A program made the translations under genes and the position numbers. Shown here in pieces: positions 11,501 to 24,212 of a stretch of 64,000 nucleotides of DNA; position 1 is the first letter of the stretch; each line of letters starts with the position of its first letter. The notes beneath the pieces are model-generated. The model saw only the letters and a program-made list of their open reading frames with translations, had not been told where the DNA came from and did not search any database. Source of the DNA: Stercorarius parasiticus (Eukaryota; Chordata; Aves; Charadriiformes; Stercorariidae); contig VWZL01000908.1 of the NCBI GenBank assembly GCA_013396915.1, positions 133,944-197,943 on the forward strand, given 5' to 3'.

Positions 11501-14433
11501 TCATAAAGCGCGTGCAAGAAAATGAGGCTTATGTGAGAGAAAGGTGCCTTGTGAAATTACAAAACCCCTGGAGGAGCTGAGAGTACAAATAAAATCATTA
11601 TAAGAAAATTATCCTAGATGATCAGTTCGGCAGGATTTCAATAGTAGGGGAAGTTACTAACTTTTGTGGGAGCCGTAAGGGAACAGTAAGGGACATGTAG
11701 CCTCCTTCCTTGAAAATCCATGACCACACTGTATGGAACATACACGTGGAATAAGGAGTAATTAAGGTAGGGTATGAATTTTCAAAATTCTGATTACTAC
11801 ACTGACTACCCAGACAGACATTCTTAGTATTAAAAGTGCTTTTGTATAATGTAACCTAACATGCAGAGCTATGCCAGCGCTCTTAGCACAAATTCAGTGC
11901 AGGTTAGCATGTTATACTTATGCTGTTCACGTTGTTTTATCCCATAAGCAAGCACGTGACATCACTTCATTCATTTTTATAATCCCTGTAAAAGTAAGAT
12001 TAGCTATCCAAAGCTGGGGTGCAGTACAGGGTGCAAAAAGCAGCATAATATAGATTATAATAGCAAGGTCAGAAGTATAACCTTGTCTCTAACCTCATCC
12101 TGAACTTCCTAAAATCAGGAACATTTGAAAAGTCATCAGGCTTTCTGTGGTCCCTATAGTATTGAAAAGGAGTGACTACCTCTGCAAAGAGTTCAAGTTC
12201 CCACTATCTTGTATATAGCCATTTCCACATACGTTAGGAGAGCATAAAATACTACTCTGTCAATTTTGCACTGTCTGAATTCCAGCGTCATTCAGTGATA
12301 AATAACAATACAAGCCACAAGCAGAATCAGGGCTAATAAGCCTCAGTTTTCCTTTGGGTACACTGACACAGTAACTTTGAACAGCATCTCATGATGCCAC
12401 ATTACTAGAAGAATGTGCCCTCTTATCTTATTCAGTGCCAGCCTAAACAATAATGAGGAGACAATTAAATTGAGTATCAAAGAATATACCATTATTTTAC
12501 ATTTTCATTAGCTGAAGTTGATATATACAGCATGGGTGGAGAGCAGAAAGTAATGGAAGGAAGGTTAAAGATGAAAAAAGAAAGTATGATTGTTACAACC
12601 TGTCACTTCAAAATATGCCTCTTGCCTACCAGTACTGCTGAAGCATCACAGACAGAGAATGCACTCTGGAAGCACTAATTAGGTCAAGATCTCCTTAGAT
12701 TTGCAATTTTGTTGAGTTTTTCAGGGAAAGTGAAAGAAATAAGGACTGGATATCTCAGGACATAGGATCTATTAACAATTTATAGCCAATAGCAATTGAG
12801 TATGGTTATGTCCCAAGGAATGCCCTTTGGTACCTCAAAGAATACTTTCTCACAGTCCATGACCTCTCAGGCTAACTACACTCAGCTGTAACAATTAAAT
12901 TACCCACTACTTCACGAAGGCACTTGAATGCAGGAAACATAGTTAACACAAAAAATTGATGTGGACTATGAAACACACTATGAAACTCCAAACTAAACAG
13001 AAAAAGTGACCACCAACCTCATGTATAAGTATGAAATATGTATCTTTGGTTTAGATTTCCATCAGGTTTCTTTTCAGAAAAGTTTAGAACAAACCATGTC
13101 CAAGAAATCAGATGAAGAGTAACTAGAAATACAAGAAGACAGCCCACTGAGACTGCATATACAATTGCAACCTACACTAACAAAAACTATTATGCAGAGA
13201 CGAAGGGTCAAGCTTACTTCATTCTTTCCTCTCCTCTGTCTTCCCAAACCAAATACATGCACTAACAAAAGAGGTAAACAAGTGAAATCAAGTCCACAAA
13301 TCGTGTTATTTTATGAAGACAGAAAAATACATTTCTAGTCTAAAATGCCTAACAACTGTTCACAGCAAGAAAAAATGTGGACAGAACAATGTTTAGTGTC
13401 CTGTAAGCAGAGAGAAAAAGAGAGGACATACTAACTTTGACACCTCTATGTTTAGCTCATCTCAGACTTGAAAAGAAGCCTGGCATGGAGACCAACTATT
13501 GCAGAAGTTCGTATCTGGATTCATATCCAGAAGCCAAAGCTAGAAAAGAGCTCCGAGACAATACATTTTGGTTGGTTTTGATGTAGGTGTTAAACTCCTG
13601 TGTCAGCTTAAACAAATGGACTTTTTCAGGCTGGAGGCCCAGGTTATTTATAAGCCAGTGTTTCAGAGGTACAAGACCAAAGCTTGCAAATCTCTCCACA
13701 ATGAAGAGAAATGTGAAGGAGGTAGAAGCTTGATCACACAAATAAGTTAGTGGATGGGTTACTGAGTCGATGAGTACATATGCATGGTAAGTATTTGTTC
13801 ACCCTCAGCACAGTCTTCAAAATTAATCTCTATAAAACATCACAGATTTGACAAATTAACAGATTTCAAAAGACATTTTTCCAGCTAACCAGATAGAAGT
13901 CTGAGTTACTGAGATTGAGTCAGAGTACTGCCACAAAGAAACAGATCACCCAAAAACCTCTTGAGCCTTTTGCTAGCAATCTCAGCAGAGAGGAAATGAT
14001 GGACTGGGTAGTGAAATCCTTTGGGGTGTTCTGTGCATTGTAAGCTAGACATGTTGACGACGGGGTTGGAAGCTTGGTTATGAATGCTAGGCTACGTTCC
14101 TTTTACCTGCAGAATCACAGGCTGAAGGTACAGCAACCTCAGAACCATCTACTCTGCCCTTCTGAATATCATAATATGCAAACACAATAATGCATACTTC
14201 CCTACAACAGTCTTCCCCAAAGACATCCAATCTGTGAACATGGACTCCAAGAGACAGAGAAAATACAACTTGTCCAAGCAATTTTAAAAATAGTGAATTA
14301 TTTTCACCACTAAAAATCTATCATTAATTTCTAATTGGAATTTATGAGACCTCAGCTTCCAGCTATTTCTTCCTAGAATTTTATTTTCTGTATTAGAAAA
14401 CATTTCAACATCGATTTTTTTCCCTCATGCACT
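8552..14433. other. AT-rich DNA, no recognised gene
   Basis: Contains a (TTTG)n microsatellite at 9784-9800. Around 13496-13750 both strands are open for 60-81 codons, and a donor-like ATG/GTAAGTAT lies at about 13783-13790. No family resemblance was recognised, and overlapping open frames on opposite strands are a weak coding signal. Confidence 0.45.
9784..9800 (+). repeat. (TTTG)n microsatellite
   Basis: Four tandem TTTG units ending before CAATTCAATT. Confidence 0.8.
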
Positions 14434-15080
14434 AATCACAGAATCACAGAATCGTAGGGTTGGAAGNNNNNNNNNNNNNNNNNNNNNNNNNNNNNNNNNN
14501 NNNNNNNNNNNNNNNNNNNNNNNNNNNNNNNNNNNNNNNNNNNNNNNNNNNNNNNNNNNNNNNNNNNNNNNNNNNNNNNNNNNNNNNNNNNNNNNNNNNN
14601 NNNNNNNNNNNNNNNNNNNNNNNNNNNNNNNNNNNNNNNNNNNNNNNNNNNNNNNNNNNNNNNNNNNNNNNNNNNNNNNNNNNNNNNNNNNNNNNNNNNN
14701 NNNNNNNNNNNNNNNNNNNNNNNNNNNNNNNNNNNNNNNNNNNNNNNNNNNNNNNNNNNNNNNNNNNNNNNNNNNNNNNNNNNNNNNNNNNNNNNNNNNN
14801 NNNNNNNNNNNNNNNNNNNNNNNNNNNNNNNNNNNNNNNNNNNNNNNNNNNNNNNNNNNNNNNNNNNNNNNNNNNNNNNNNNNNNNNNNNNNNNNNNNNN
14901 NNNNNNNNNNNNNNNNNNNNNNNNNNNNNNNNNNNNNNNNNNNNNNNNNNNNNNNNNNNNNNNNNNNNNGCCCAACTCTCCAGCCTGTCTAGGTCTCTCT
15001 GTATGGTGGTACGGCCTTCTGGTGTGTCAGCCAACCCTCCCAGCTTTGCGTCATCGGCAAACTTGCTGAGGGTACACTCT
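14434..15080 (-). mobile_element. CR1 LINE 3' portion, minus strand, interrupted by an assembly gap
   Basis: At the left, AATCACAGAATCACAGAATC (14434-14453) is the reverse complement of the CR1 terminal 8-bp-type repeats, followed by GGGTTGGAAG, the complement of the CTTCCAACC terminus. To the right of the gap, 14970-15080 reads like the complement of the CR1 ORF2 region (ACTCTCCAGCCTGTCTAGGT, CCTTCTGGTGTGTCAGCCA, GCAAACTTGCTGAGGGT). Together they imply one element with its 3' end at 14434 and a 5' truncation near 15080. Retained CpG sites to the right of the gap (around 15011, 15049 and 15055) suggest it is younger than the element at 3800-4527. Confidence 0.85.
14467..14969. other. Assembly gap (503 Ns) inside a CR1 element
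   Basis: A run of Ns from 14467 to 14969. Flanking sequence on both sides belongs to the same minus-strand CR1, so the missing sequence is most likely CR1 interior. Translations crossing it are meaningless. Single Ns occur at 16138 and 26461. Confidence 0.99.
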
Positions 15081-15379
15081 AATCACATCAGTTTTCAAGT
15101 TTCTTAATAGACTAAAGTTTGAGCACTGAATTTTTCGCTTTTTTTTTTTCCAGCACTGAGTGTTTTGGTGTCTCTTTTCATTCTTTTCAACATTATTTTC
15201 AAAACATGGACAAATTGAAATGTAGCAGCATTCCAGTTTTCTCATTGACATTGTTAAAATCACTATTCTATTTCTCTCCTTATTTATCCAATGGTATGAA
15301 ATAGTCTTTTTTAACACTATTGTTGTGAGAGCTCATGTGGAATTTCTTGCCTGTTATGATCTCAAATCCTTTTCAAACT

Positions 15380-16720
15380 TGCTTTTATAGATGAATGTCC
15401 CTCATTCTAAAGGTATATCCTGTGTCCGTCCTTCTTATACATAACATTTTGAAACAAACATCACTCTGCATGCCTGTCTTATTTATCATGCTGCCGATAC
15501 TGTTGTAAGGAAAAACTTCTGAATTCATCTGATGTAAATCACATCACGATAATCAACAACATTTAATTAACCGTCACTCACTGCCAACTCAGGATCAGCA
15601 ATGAAACAGAATAAAACACAATACTAGATACTTACAAAATGACATCTAAAAACTTCTGAACACCTCTATATAATCAATCCCCCAAAGTATTATCACTCAG
15701 ATAACCTCATAGGCCATGTGAGTTACAAGCACATCCCCACTTCTGGGAGTGCAGGCTCCCCTACTTTCTCACTCCTCCTCTCAAGACATGGATGGTCCAG
15801 CTCTGTGTCATCCCATACTATCTGCTAATGCACAGAGTGGGAAGAAAGCACTCAGAGTTCACGCATGTGCTCACAAAATGTGGGTCCCTGCTTGTTGCAC
15901 CCTTATACAGTCACTCCACTAGTTGGATGTTGGCTCCTCTCAGTATCCAGTGCAGAGGCATCTCAGTCAGACCAAGCCAAAGATTGCAATGACATGGGGC
16001 AACATCTGGCATCATCAAACAAGTTTTTTGCTCTATTTCTTTCGCCTGCCCAGCCACTCATGCTTAAAAAGTTTTATGCTTCTGTTACACTTTTTTCCAA
16101 GCTTTGTTCAGAAGGTTTGTTTTTTTTTTTCATTTTGNGATTTTTTTGTTTAAATTCTCCTCTTTAGCATTGTAAGTCTGGGGAAATGCCCTCTCAGGTA
16201 GCTCAGTTACCTTATTGACACAGTTTGTTCTCACATTCTCATTCTAACAGCTGTTCTTATCTAGGTCATTTTGCTAACTGTGGACCCTACACTTATGTTA
16301 AGTGTAATTCTATGTCAATGATCTGTCTGGATCATTGATACAAATATTGTAAAAAGAGTTACAATATCCATATAATCCATTCAAGCATATTTCCCCACAA
16401 TACTTAGTTTTGAATATCTGACCAGTACTTCTAAGCTATTGAAGTATCCTATGTAGTTCAAATTTTGTGTGTTGTATTTTCATGGTAACTTTTATCTACC
16501 AACTTTGCAGTATCATCAAAGAGTCAAATTGTTTGCTTGATAGAAAATATTTCCCATAATACCATATTATTGCCATTAAATATTTTCCCTGCCTTAATTG
16601 TCTACCAGCTGAATCCTGTGTTGGATTTTCTGTTATTTTGCCTAAAATTTATGTCAGACTAAATGGTCAGTGATTACCAAGTTCATTGCACTTGTATCAT
16701 TGGAATATTTTCTAGATATA
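15380..16720 (-). mobile_element. Remnants of an older CR1-like LINE lineage, minus strand
   Basis: Several blocks resemble the minus-strand reading of the CR1 reverse-transcriptase region in diverged form. One lies at about 15395-15455 (the TCCCTCATTC ... GTATATCCTGTGTCC ... TATACATAACATTTTG series). A second lies at about 16300-16360 (ATTCTATGTCAATGATCTG, GGATCATTGATACAAATATT). A third lies at about 16505-16530 (CCAACTTTGCAGTATCATCA). A fourth lies at about 16650-16690 (TGTCAGACTAAATGGTCAGT). The spacing and order are not that of a single intact copy, so internal rearrangement or two nested old copies is likely. The call rests on remembered family patterns, without alignment. Confidence 0.4.
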
Positions 16721-19700
16721 TACTCTGGAGTACTCATCAGAAACATACAACTGGACTGCTGATCTAAAAATATTTATCCCTAATAGATGTTTTCCAATAA
16801 CCCTTCACTTGCTTTTTCTTTTCATAATAGGAATTTTTAATCATGATTTTTTCCAGATACAGAGTAGAAATATTAAATAATTCTGTTAGTTCTGCATCAC
16901 TACTGACAATAACTCTTCATGGGATGTCTCCAATAAAAGCAGCAATAAGAACAGAAATAGTTCCTCATTTCTGTGTATTCTAAGCACACCACCCAACCTT
17001 AAAATTTCTCTCCTATCAGATCAATTATATTCATTTTATACCTTATTTTTGTAGGGGTTGTTACCTAGTTTCTTTTTTTTTAACCTACTATACACTAGTT
17101 TGTTTCGATTTGGGGTTAATTCTTAAATTTTGGCTTCATTTTCCCTTGTATCAAAGACAGACTCATAGCCAAATGTGAACTCTTTTATGATTTGGGTTCT
17201 TCTCTGACAAAACAATATATTCCTAGAAAACTGTCCAGTTTATATTCACAGCCTTCTGTTTATATGTTCTCTCCAATTAATTTTTCTCATAATTTTCCTC
17301 AGAAGATAGCTCTTTCTGAAGCAGCATCATTAGCTGTGTTTTATCTTTCATTTGCTATAGGCAACCATCAACTTCATCTTTCTTTGCCACAAAAAAAATC
17401 TTATCTAGATGATAATTTAAATGAGATGCAATACCTTTTGAGATAGTAAATTATTATCTATGTTTCTCTACAACTCTTAATGACATTCTATTACTGCTGC
17501 ATGAGATTTTCATACATATCCCTCAAACTGAAATTTCCAATTAAAAAATACAATTATTTTTTCCACATGTTGTGGAAAGTTACTTAAGGACTAAATCATC
17601 CTCTGCTATGGTTTGATTCAGCAGTCTTTAACAGATACCTTCAGGCCTTTACTTAATGTATCTAACTCAGTCTTCAGGGCCAGACTAATCAGTGAAATGT
17701 ACATTATAGAAAGAGGGATATCAGCATGAACATTCACTGAAGGTGAGGTTTTTCGATCTCTTTCCAGTTCAAAAGAGAAATCCATTACGGTTTTAATTCC
17801 CTGCACTATATACAGTCAAAATTCACACGGGCGTTAAATGCATTAAAACTCCTATTGAAGTAGTAGACTATGCACTGCATATGAGCAACCTGAAAGGCTA
17901 ATGGGGTCACCATCCTTCCCCTTTAGTAGCTGTGTCATCAACAGCACTAACAAAAATGAACCTCAGTTCTTTAAATGTTGTAACAAATATAAGAGCTTGC
18001 CTCTGGAAAAATAATATATAATCACTTGTAGAAGAACCTGCCGGTCCAAGAACGGCTCACAAATGGAGTTCTGGCAGAGAAAATTCTTGTAAAACCAAAC
18101 TGCTAACTAAAACACCCTTAACACAACTCGTATGTCCTTTGGCAAAGAAGCTCATGCAATTTAATACATTTTTTCGCACTTCATTTGAAACTTGCTTGCA
18201 TTATGGGAGGAAAACAATGGTACCTTAACTTAACCCTTTTCTGTCCTTGCAGATCCTCCTCTGTAGCCTTTAAAAGGTAAACTATAACATTTTTTGTTAA
18301 ACTCATTATAAGATGCCGCAATATTCACTTATTGATGTGAGTAGTCAATGCACAGAAATTACACCATCATCAAATTCTTTTAGCCATGACTGAGAATTCA
18401 GCCCTAAAATATGACATTTTACGAAATATTTGGTTTTGTTAATACAGAATGAGGTTTTGCCGTGACAATAACAAGGGCCAGATTGCTTAATTGAATCATC
18501 ACTTATTACATTATACACTGATGAAAAATAAGTATTAATACCTGGAATATCATCAGGGACTGAAAAGGGAATATGGAACATTTGGAAATTTAGAAGTTTA
18601 TAGCATATTAATTCAAAACGGTATTTGGATCACCTTTTTATGCCTGTAAATATAAATACTTATCCTATTGTTTATTTCTGGAGCTAAAATAGGTTTTATA
18701 CTTCATTTAGGAGAAGGAAAAAAAATAAAACAAAAAAACCAGAGTGCAGGATCAATCCTGCTGAAGTAATTAGTAAAGCTCCAATTGAGATTAGTTGGAG
18801 CAGAACTGGGTTTATCTTTGCACAATGAAAGAATAGGAGAGAAAGAAATGCAAAAGGAATGAAACTTTGCATGGAAGAGTTACTACAGAACTGACTAGCA
18901 CATACACGTTGCAGTGCTGCATTAGAACAGAAAAATCGTCATTAGTGAATAAAAATCAAAACAATCCTCTTAATTAATTCTCTGCAAGACAGAATCCTCA
19001 CTTATACCAGTTTACAAGGGGCTGTCATCCCAGGCTCTTCCACCTGTCCACTAATAGTTGGTTTTGGAGATTAAAAAGAAAATAAAATGTTGGCCTGTGG
19101 ATGATGAAGACCCAATAATGCTGAAACTTTCATCCCTATCTCCCTACTTCAAATTCCAGTCAAAACAATGGAATCCAATGAGCTTCAGTAATTTGATGAG
19201 TGGGCAGTATCACAGTGCATAAGAAGTGAGATGACTACCTCCCATCACTATCACAGCTGACCACATTTTTTGCCATCTCAAAGATGCTGGGGAAAGTTCA
19301 AGGTACGTGAACAGAATTGTAAGCAGAATTAAAATGTGCTGGAGATATGAACTACACTAATACTTTTTGAAAATTACTACTGCTGGCTTTCAGGATTAGG
19401 TCTGATCCTTAGAGCAATCATTCTCATATGTATAGTGAAGGAAAAGTACCAGCTCCTGGGCCTTCTAGAAGTCAGTTTATACTATACTGTCCATACAAAC
19501 TTGAAAGGAAACCACATCCACATTTATGAGGATTATTTTAATGCACAGGACTGTATGGATCCCATAGCTGCCAAATAACTGAAAAGAGTTCCCTCAAACA
19601 CAAAGAGCATTACTAAATGCTCTGAACTGCTGCTGGTTTGCAGACAAAACATCATTCATTCAACTTATCTTGCTGTGATACTTCTTAGTAAGCTTTATCT
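16721..19700. other. AT-rich DNA, no recognised gene
   Basis: The part nearest 16721-17050 may still belong to the old CR1-like element but cannot be assigned. At 18253-18276 a 24-base segment is flanked by a strong acceptor (CCTTTTCTGTCCTTGCAG) and a moderate donor (AAAAG/GTAAAC). It is too short to support as an exon on its own. Confidence 0.45.
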
Positions 19701-19806
19701 AGTTGCACGCAAAATCACTTTTGATGGAGTTTTCTTGGTTTGTTTTGGAGTTGGTTGGTTTCCTTTTTAATTCTCCTGGTTTCCTGGTTATATTGCTCCC
19801 CCACAG

Positions 19807-19900
19807 TCCTGACATAACAAGTACAAGCTCTGCAGCAAATACTATCGGAGATTTTATACAGTGGTCTGATGCTGCCTCTCTCCCTTTACAAGCAGCAAGG
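19807..19900 (+). other. Exon-shaped segment, 94 bases (candidate exon of unknown gene)
   Basis: The left side has a long pyrimidine tract ending CTCCCCCACAG at 19806, a strong 3' splice site. The right side reads CAAGG/GTAAGTCTTG at 19900/19901, a strong 5' splice site. One of the three frames (from 19808) is open throughout for 31 codons and includes GDFIQWSDAASLPLQAAR. If used as coding sequence it would enter with one base completing a codon and leave in phase 0. I do not recognise the peptide. An open frame of 31 codons in one of three frames is expected by chance roughly half the time, so the splice sites are the only real support. It could equally be a noncoding-RNA exon, an untranslated exon or chance. 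Confidence 0.3.
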
Positions 19901-20330
19901 GTAAGTCTTGTCTCAGTACTGTGAAAACAGAATTTCAAGAGTTCTTACAGTGGTGTTAGTATTTAAATTTACAGAAGCTCTGGTATATACCTGAAACGCA
20001 TTTTAATCTGCCCAAGGAATGGATTCAGTTCTGGGAAGTTCATTGTTGTTTCTAATTGTCAGCGACTGCTACACTTTGCTTGCCTGCAGCTATCCAATTA
20101 ACATATCACCACTACACAAAATATTGTAATAAGCTCGATGTCCTAACAACAAGAGCCTCACACTCCACTTCTATCCAACAATTTCGTACTAATTGGGTTT
20201 CCAATGTATTAGCAAATGACAGGGAAGAACAAACAGACAGACATACACAAACAGACAATGCTGCCTTCAAACACCTTTTCTTATTGCTGTGCAAAGTTCT
20301 GTGGAGATACCTCTGGTTGTTGTGTATATC

Positions 20331-20366
20331 GAGAGAGAGAAAAATAGAGAGAGAGAGGGAGGGAAG
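20331..20366 (+). repeat. GA-rich microsatellite
   Basis: (GA)n interrupted by AAAAT and ending GGGAGGGAAG. Confidence 0.85.
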
Positions 20367-23300
20367 AAAAGCTCAACTCCAGAAGTGGAAAACATGTAAC
20401 TTGTGCCCTGAGATATTGCTATGGCAACATTTAAACAATGAACAGAAAGCCCTGCAGGATTCTGCTCTCGCTTCCTTGGATACCAAATGTAAATCCTGAT
20501 TCTCTTTTATTGTGTGCATGCACAAGCGTCTGATTTTTGCCTTTTCCTCTAATAGACAGCAAAGTATCCAGGCCCCCTACCAGGAACTATGCATTAATTC
20601 CGTTCCATGTATTTCTGCTTGTGAATATGCAATTAACACACACCACTAACACACTCATCTCCCCTCTTGTGTCCCAATTTCTATCCCCCAAGAGAAAAAA
20701 TGACTGTGATAGTACAGCTAAATAACAGGTACCCTTGTTTTCTGAGTAATATCATTAAATAAACCACTCCAAAATGTCACAAGACAAGCCCCGGTGCCTT
20801 CTGCCATTATAGGAAACAGAGGCAGGATCTTTTCTAAGGGTAGCTCCTTGCCCACTCTGCTAGAATCGAGCATGCTGCCAGGCTGCCTTCCAGACCACCA
20901 TGGCTCTTGCTATTACTAAATCCTTCTCTCAACTGGGTTGTCCTGCGGGGGCAGCACTTTATGGCTGAAGGAGGCTTGTTTTTCATTATGATATTCATAT
21001 AGCAGCTGGCAAGGGGATGGATGGCAATGCAGAAGGAGGGCTCTTGCTAATAGTAGCCCAAAATCCAGTCAGCTTGACTACTCTAGAAATTACTTGGTGG
21101 GTGATAATTGCATTTCTTCAGAATAATTTTCCTCCCAGACTGCAAGAGACACTAATTCCAGCACCCTTCTCTCTCCCCTCACTCCCTCACTAGCAATCAG
21201 AAGCAAAGGGATATTTCCAAACCAAAGTGAAGGCACACTGGCAAGACCAAGATGGAGTCTCTCGCACACTGCTGCTGTGCACAGTGCACTCCTTCAGTGA
21301 ATGTACTGCAATTGCACTCGTGGGCAGCTTGGCTTGTGAGTTTTCACCAGCACCAAGCTCTCTCAAAATGTGCTAAAATTCTGTCCTGAGCCCCATTCAA
21401 AATCTTCCCGTCTCATATTGCTACACAAGAATCTTCATGTCAAATGGGAGACAGCTTTTTAGGTCACAGGCAAATAATTTTAAAGCCTATATGTACGAAG
21501 CCATCGCAGGACCTCAAGAATCCCGTTCTTTTCCTCCAGTCCCAAATGACTGCTTGTATTGGCTCACATATAGAGCATTTTTTCTGGGTGTCACCCAATC
21601 TGAAAGTCCATTTTTCACTTGTCAATGCTATCAGGCTGGGAAATATTGTGACACAAAATCTGCTGCTCCAGCAAACTGAACATGCTCCTACTCCAGATCA
21701 GTTCAAATCATTCCTGAAATGTAAAAAGACATGGACTAGCTACACCCTTGCATTACTAACGTACGGTTTGCCAAGAATACCTGAAATTTGAGATGCATGA
21801 TCTCTGACCTTCTGGAGAACAATTAGAATGGAGCAGGACCCTGCAGCATAGCTTTCTCTCTCCTGTACAAGCGTTTGGTGCCTAAATATACACATAATGG
21901 TTCCCTGTACAGTGCCAAAGTCCCAGCTGCCTGGGGTCATTACCAGAACGATGGTCCATGGTTTGAAGAGGAGACAGCCCACAGGAGCAGCATATGCTGC
22001 TGAATGATACACCTCTGTTCAGGCATATGTGAAGGAAGTAGCAAAGACAGCCAGCTCTTTCCTCTGCTTGAGATTTGTTGCTGCTTGTTTAGCTAGATGC
22101 TTGGAATGATGTTTTTGGCCATTTGTTTTATGATCAGGTCTTTGGGCTCTGGATAAGCCCCAGCACAAAGGCTGAGAAATGCAATATTGGTTCCCACTTT
22201 GAGATTGAATGAGTTAAACTCTGGATTGTTCCATGTGTCTTTTGGCTACTGTATTAAGTGAATGATTCACTGAAGTGTGAAACTGTTGGCTTTTTAGAAG
22301 CAGACACACATCCCTAGCTTTTTATTGTTGACAAGGTTTGCCTATTTCAGCCCAAACTGGTGGCTAAATTTTCCCAGTGCTTCCTTATCACACCAAGAAA
22401 ATCCTCCTGCTAGTTATTGAACAAAATGAATGAGGCACCTATGGCAGCTTTCTATTGTCAAAAACTGGAGTTGCTGTATCAAATTTTCTGTTTATGTGTT
22501 CACTTGACAGCAATCCAGGGAAAAGCTTGGAGATGCCTTTTCCTTAGCCAGCTTCTTTCTCCTTCGGTAATTACTGAGCAGCAGCTTAACATAAATTTAG
22601 CTGCTCTATTACTGCAACTACTGATGTAAGTGTAGCCCACAATAGGGCATGGACTTACAATGATACGTGAAGGAATGGAGAACAGAGTTTTGGGCTTATT
22701 TTCAGATGCTGATAAACTTATTATCCATTCAGTGTCCCACCAGGAAACATGTGCCCGGAGAAATAAATGAGGCTAAAGCACTTCATACTAAACTGATTTA
22801 GCTATACTGAGAAAGATGAGAGTAATTGGAGCTGGAAGGAACAATTTTTGCTGTGCCTGCTTCCTTCTTTTTCTAAACACAACAGCACAAAGGGTCTGAT
22901 TTGTTCACATGAGCAAACAAAAACTCCCAGAGATTTCCATAGGAGCAGAATTGCACCCTAAACCTTAATCCTTTACAAGTAGCTAATGTTTAAGAGGCAT
23001 GACCTCCAAACAGAAGAGCATGGGACACATTTGAGAGGCAGAAGGTCTCATTTCCATTATGCCAAAAGATTCAGGACATTTACATGAAGTAGCAGAGGTG
23101 ATGTGAGTGAGCAGAGAAAGGGGGGAAAAAGGAAGATGCTGATATTTATTTATGTATTTATCCATGGAAGTTAGAGATCTGGTTTTTGTTGTTTCACACA
23201 GGAAGCTTGCGAAGAGGGAAATGCTGCCAGAAAAAAAAACCATTAAAATCTGTCTCTACCAACACCTCTCCCATCCCTGCCTTCTCTCCCCTCCTCCAGA

Positions 23301-24193
23301 ATATTGCAGCTAGAAAAAGTAAAATGAGTGGCAAAGCTAGTTCTGCACCTTGCCTGCCAAAAATTATCCATATCTGTTCAATGGCTCGTTTAATTAGCTG
23401 TTTCTCTCTCTCCCCTTCTCCACCAGTTTTGGCCTAATACTTTCAGCTGAAGCCTCTATGTGTGAAGACCAAGGTTGAGGAGGGCAGAGGTGAGGGAGGA
23501 GAGAAGGGAAAGAAAAAGCAAGAAAACTCCTTATCCACAAGCTAAGCAGTCATGCCAGGAGAGGGGACGGAAGTGGTACTCTTTTCTACAGGAAAACAAG
23601 GACCTCTATTTTAAACACCATGTTATCCTCCCTTTATTCTACACCCCCACACCACATTTCTTCAGGAGAGACATTTACTGGTCTGTTACACATCATTGCT
23701 AATCTGTGAACCCCGCTATCTACAAGACACTTTTTAATTATTTTCATTATCAGCATAATAACAAAAACCTCCTAACAGCACAATATCCTCTCACTGCTTG
23801 TCAATCAAAGTAAATCTCCTTCAACTGCCATGAAAGTCCTAGGGGAGCCTGGAGGATTCACCACAAAATCACAAAGAATTTCCTAGGAGATATGGAGGGC
23901 ACGGGTGGCTAGTACAGCAGTTTCCTAAACTCCCCTTCAATAGAAGAATGTCCTCTCTCTGCCTGTTACTGCTTTGTCTTAGCAATGGAGTGTAAAATGT
24001 GCCATTTCTCTCAGAGCTGCCTCCTCAAAATACATTAAAACCCCTTGTCCTACACTCCCCACTCCCGCCAAAAGCCATCCTTTGGCTCCCTGCTTGATTA
24101 TAAAATTTTCCTGTTAATACACCATATTGATCTGCAATGTGAGACTGGATGCCAGCGTTCAAATCAGAGCCTTTCTCTATTTAAACGCATACT

Positions 24194-24212
24194 AAATAAA
24201 TAAATAAATAAA
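24194..24212 (+). repeat. (AAAT)n microsatellite
   Basis: About five tandem AAAT units. Confidence 0.85.

Noticed and set aside
13496..13750. Overlapping open frames on both strands, one looking protein-like
   Set aside because: No family recognised, no matched splice sites, and simultaneous openness of both strands is a weak coding signal.
14436..15107. Long open frames of 179-215 codons on both strands
   Set aside because: They cross the 503-base N run; the apparent length is an artefact of untranslated Ns.
20056..20499. 147-codon plus-strand open frame
   Set aside because: It runs through a GA microsatellite, has no recognisable domain, and lies in DNA without other coding signals.
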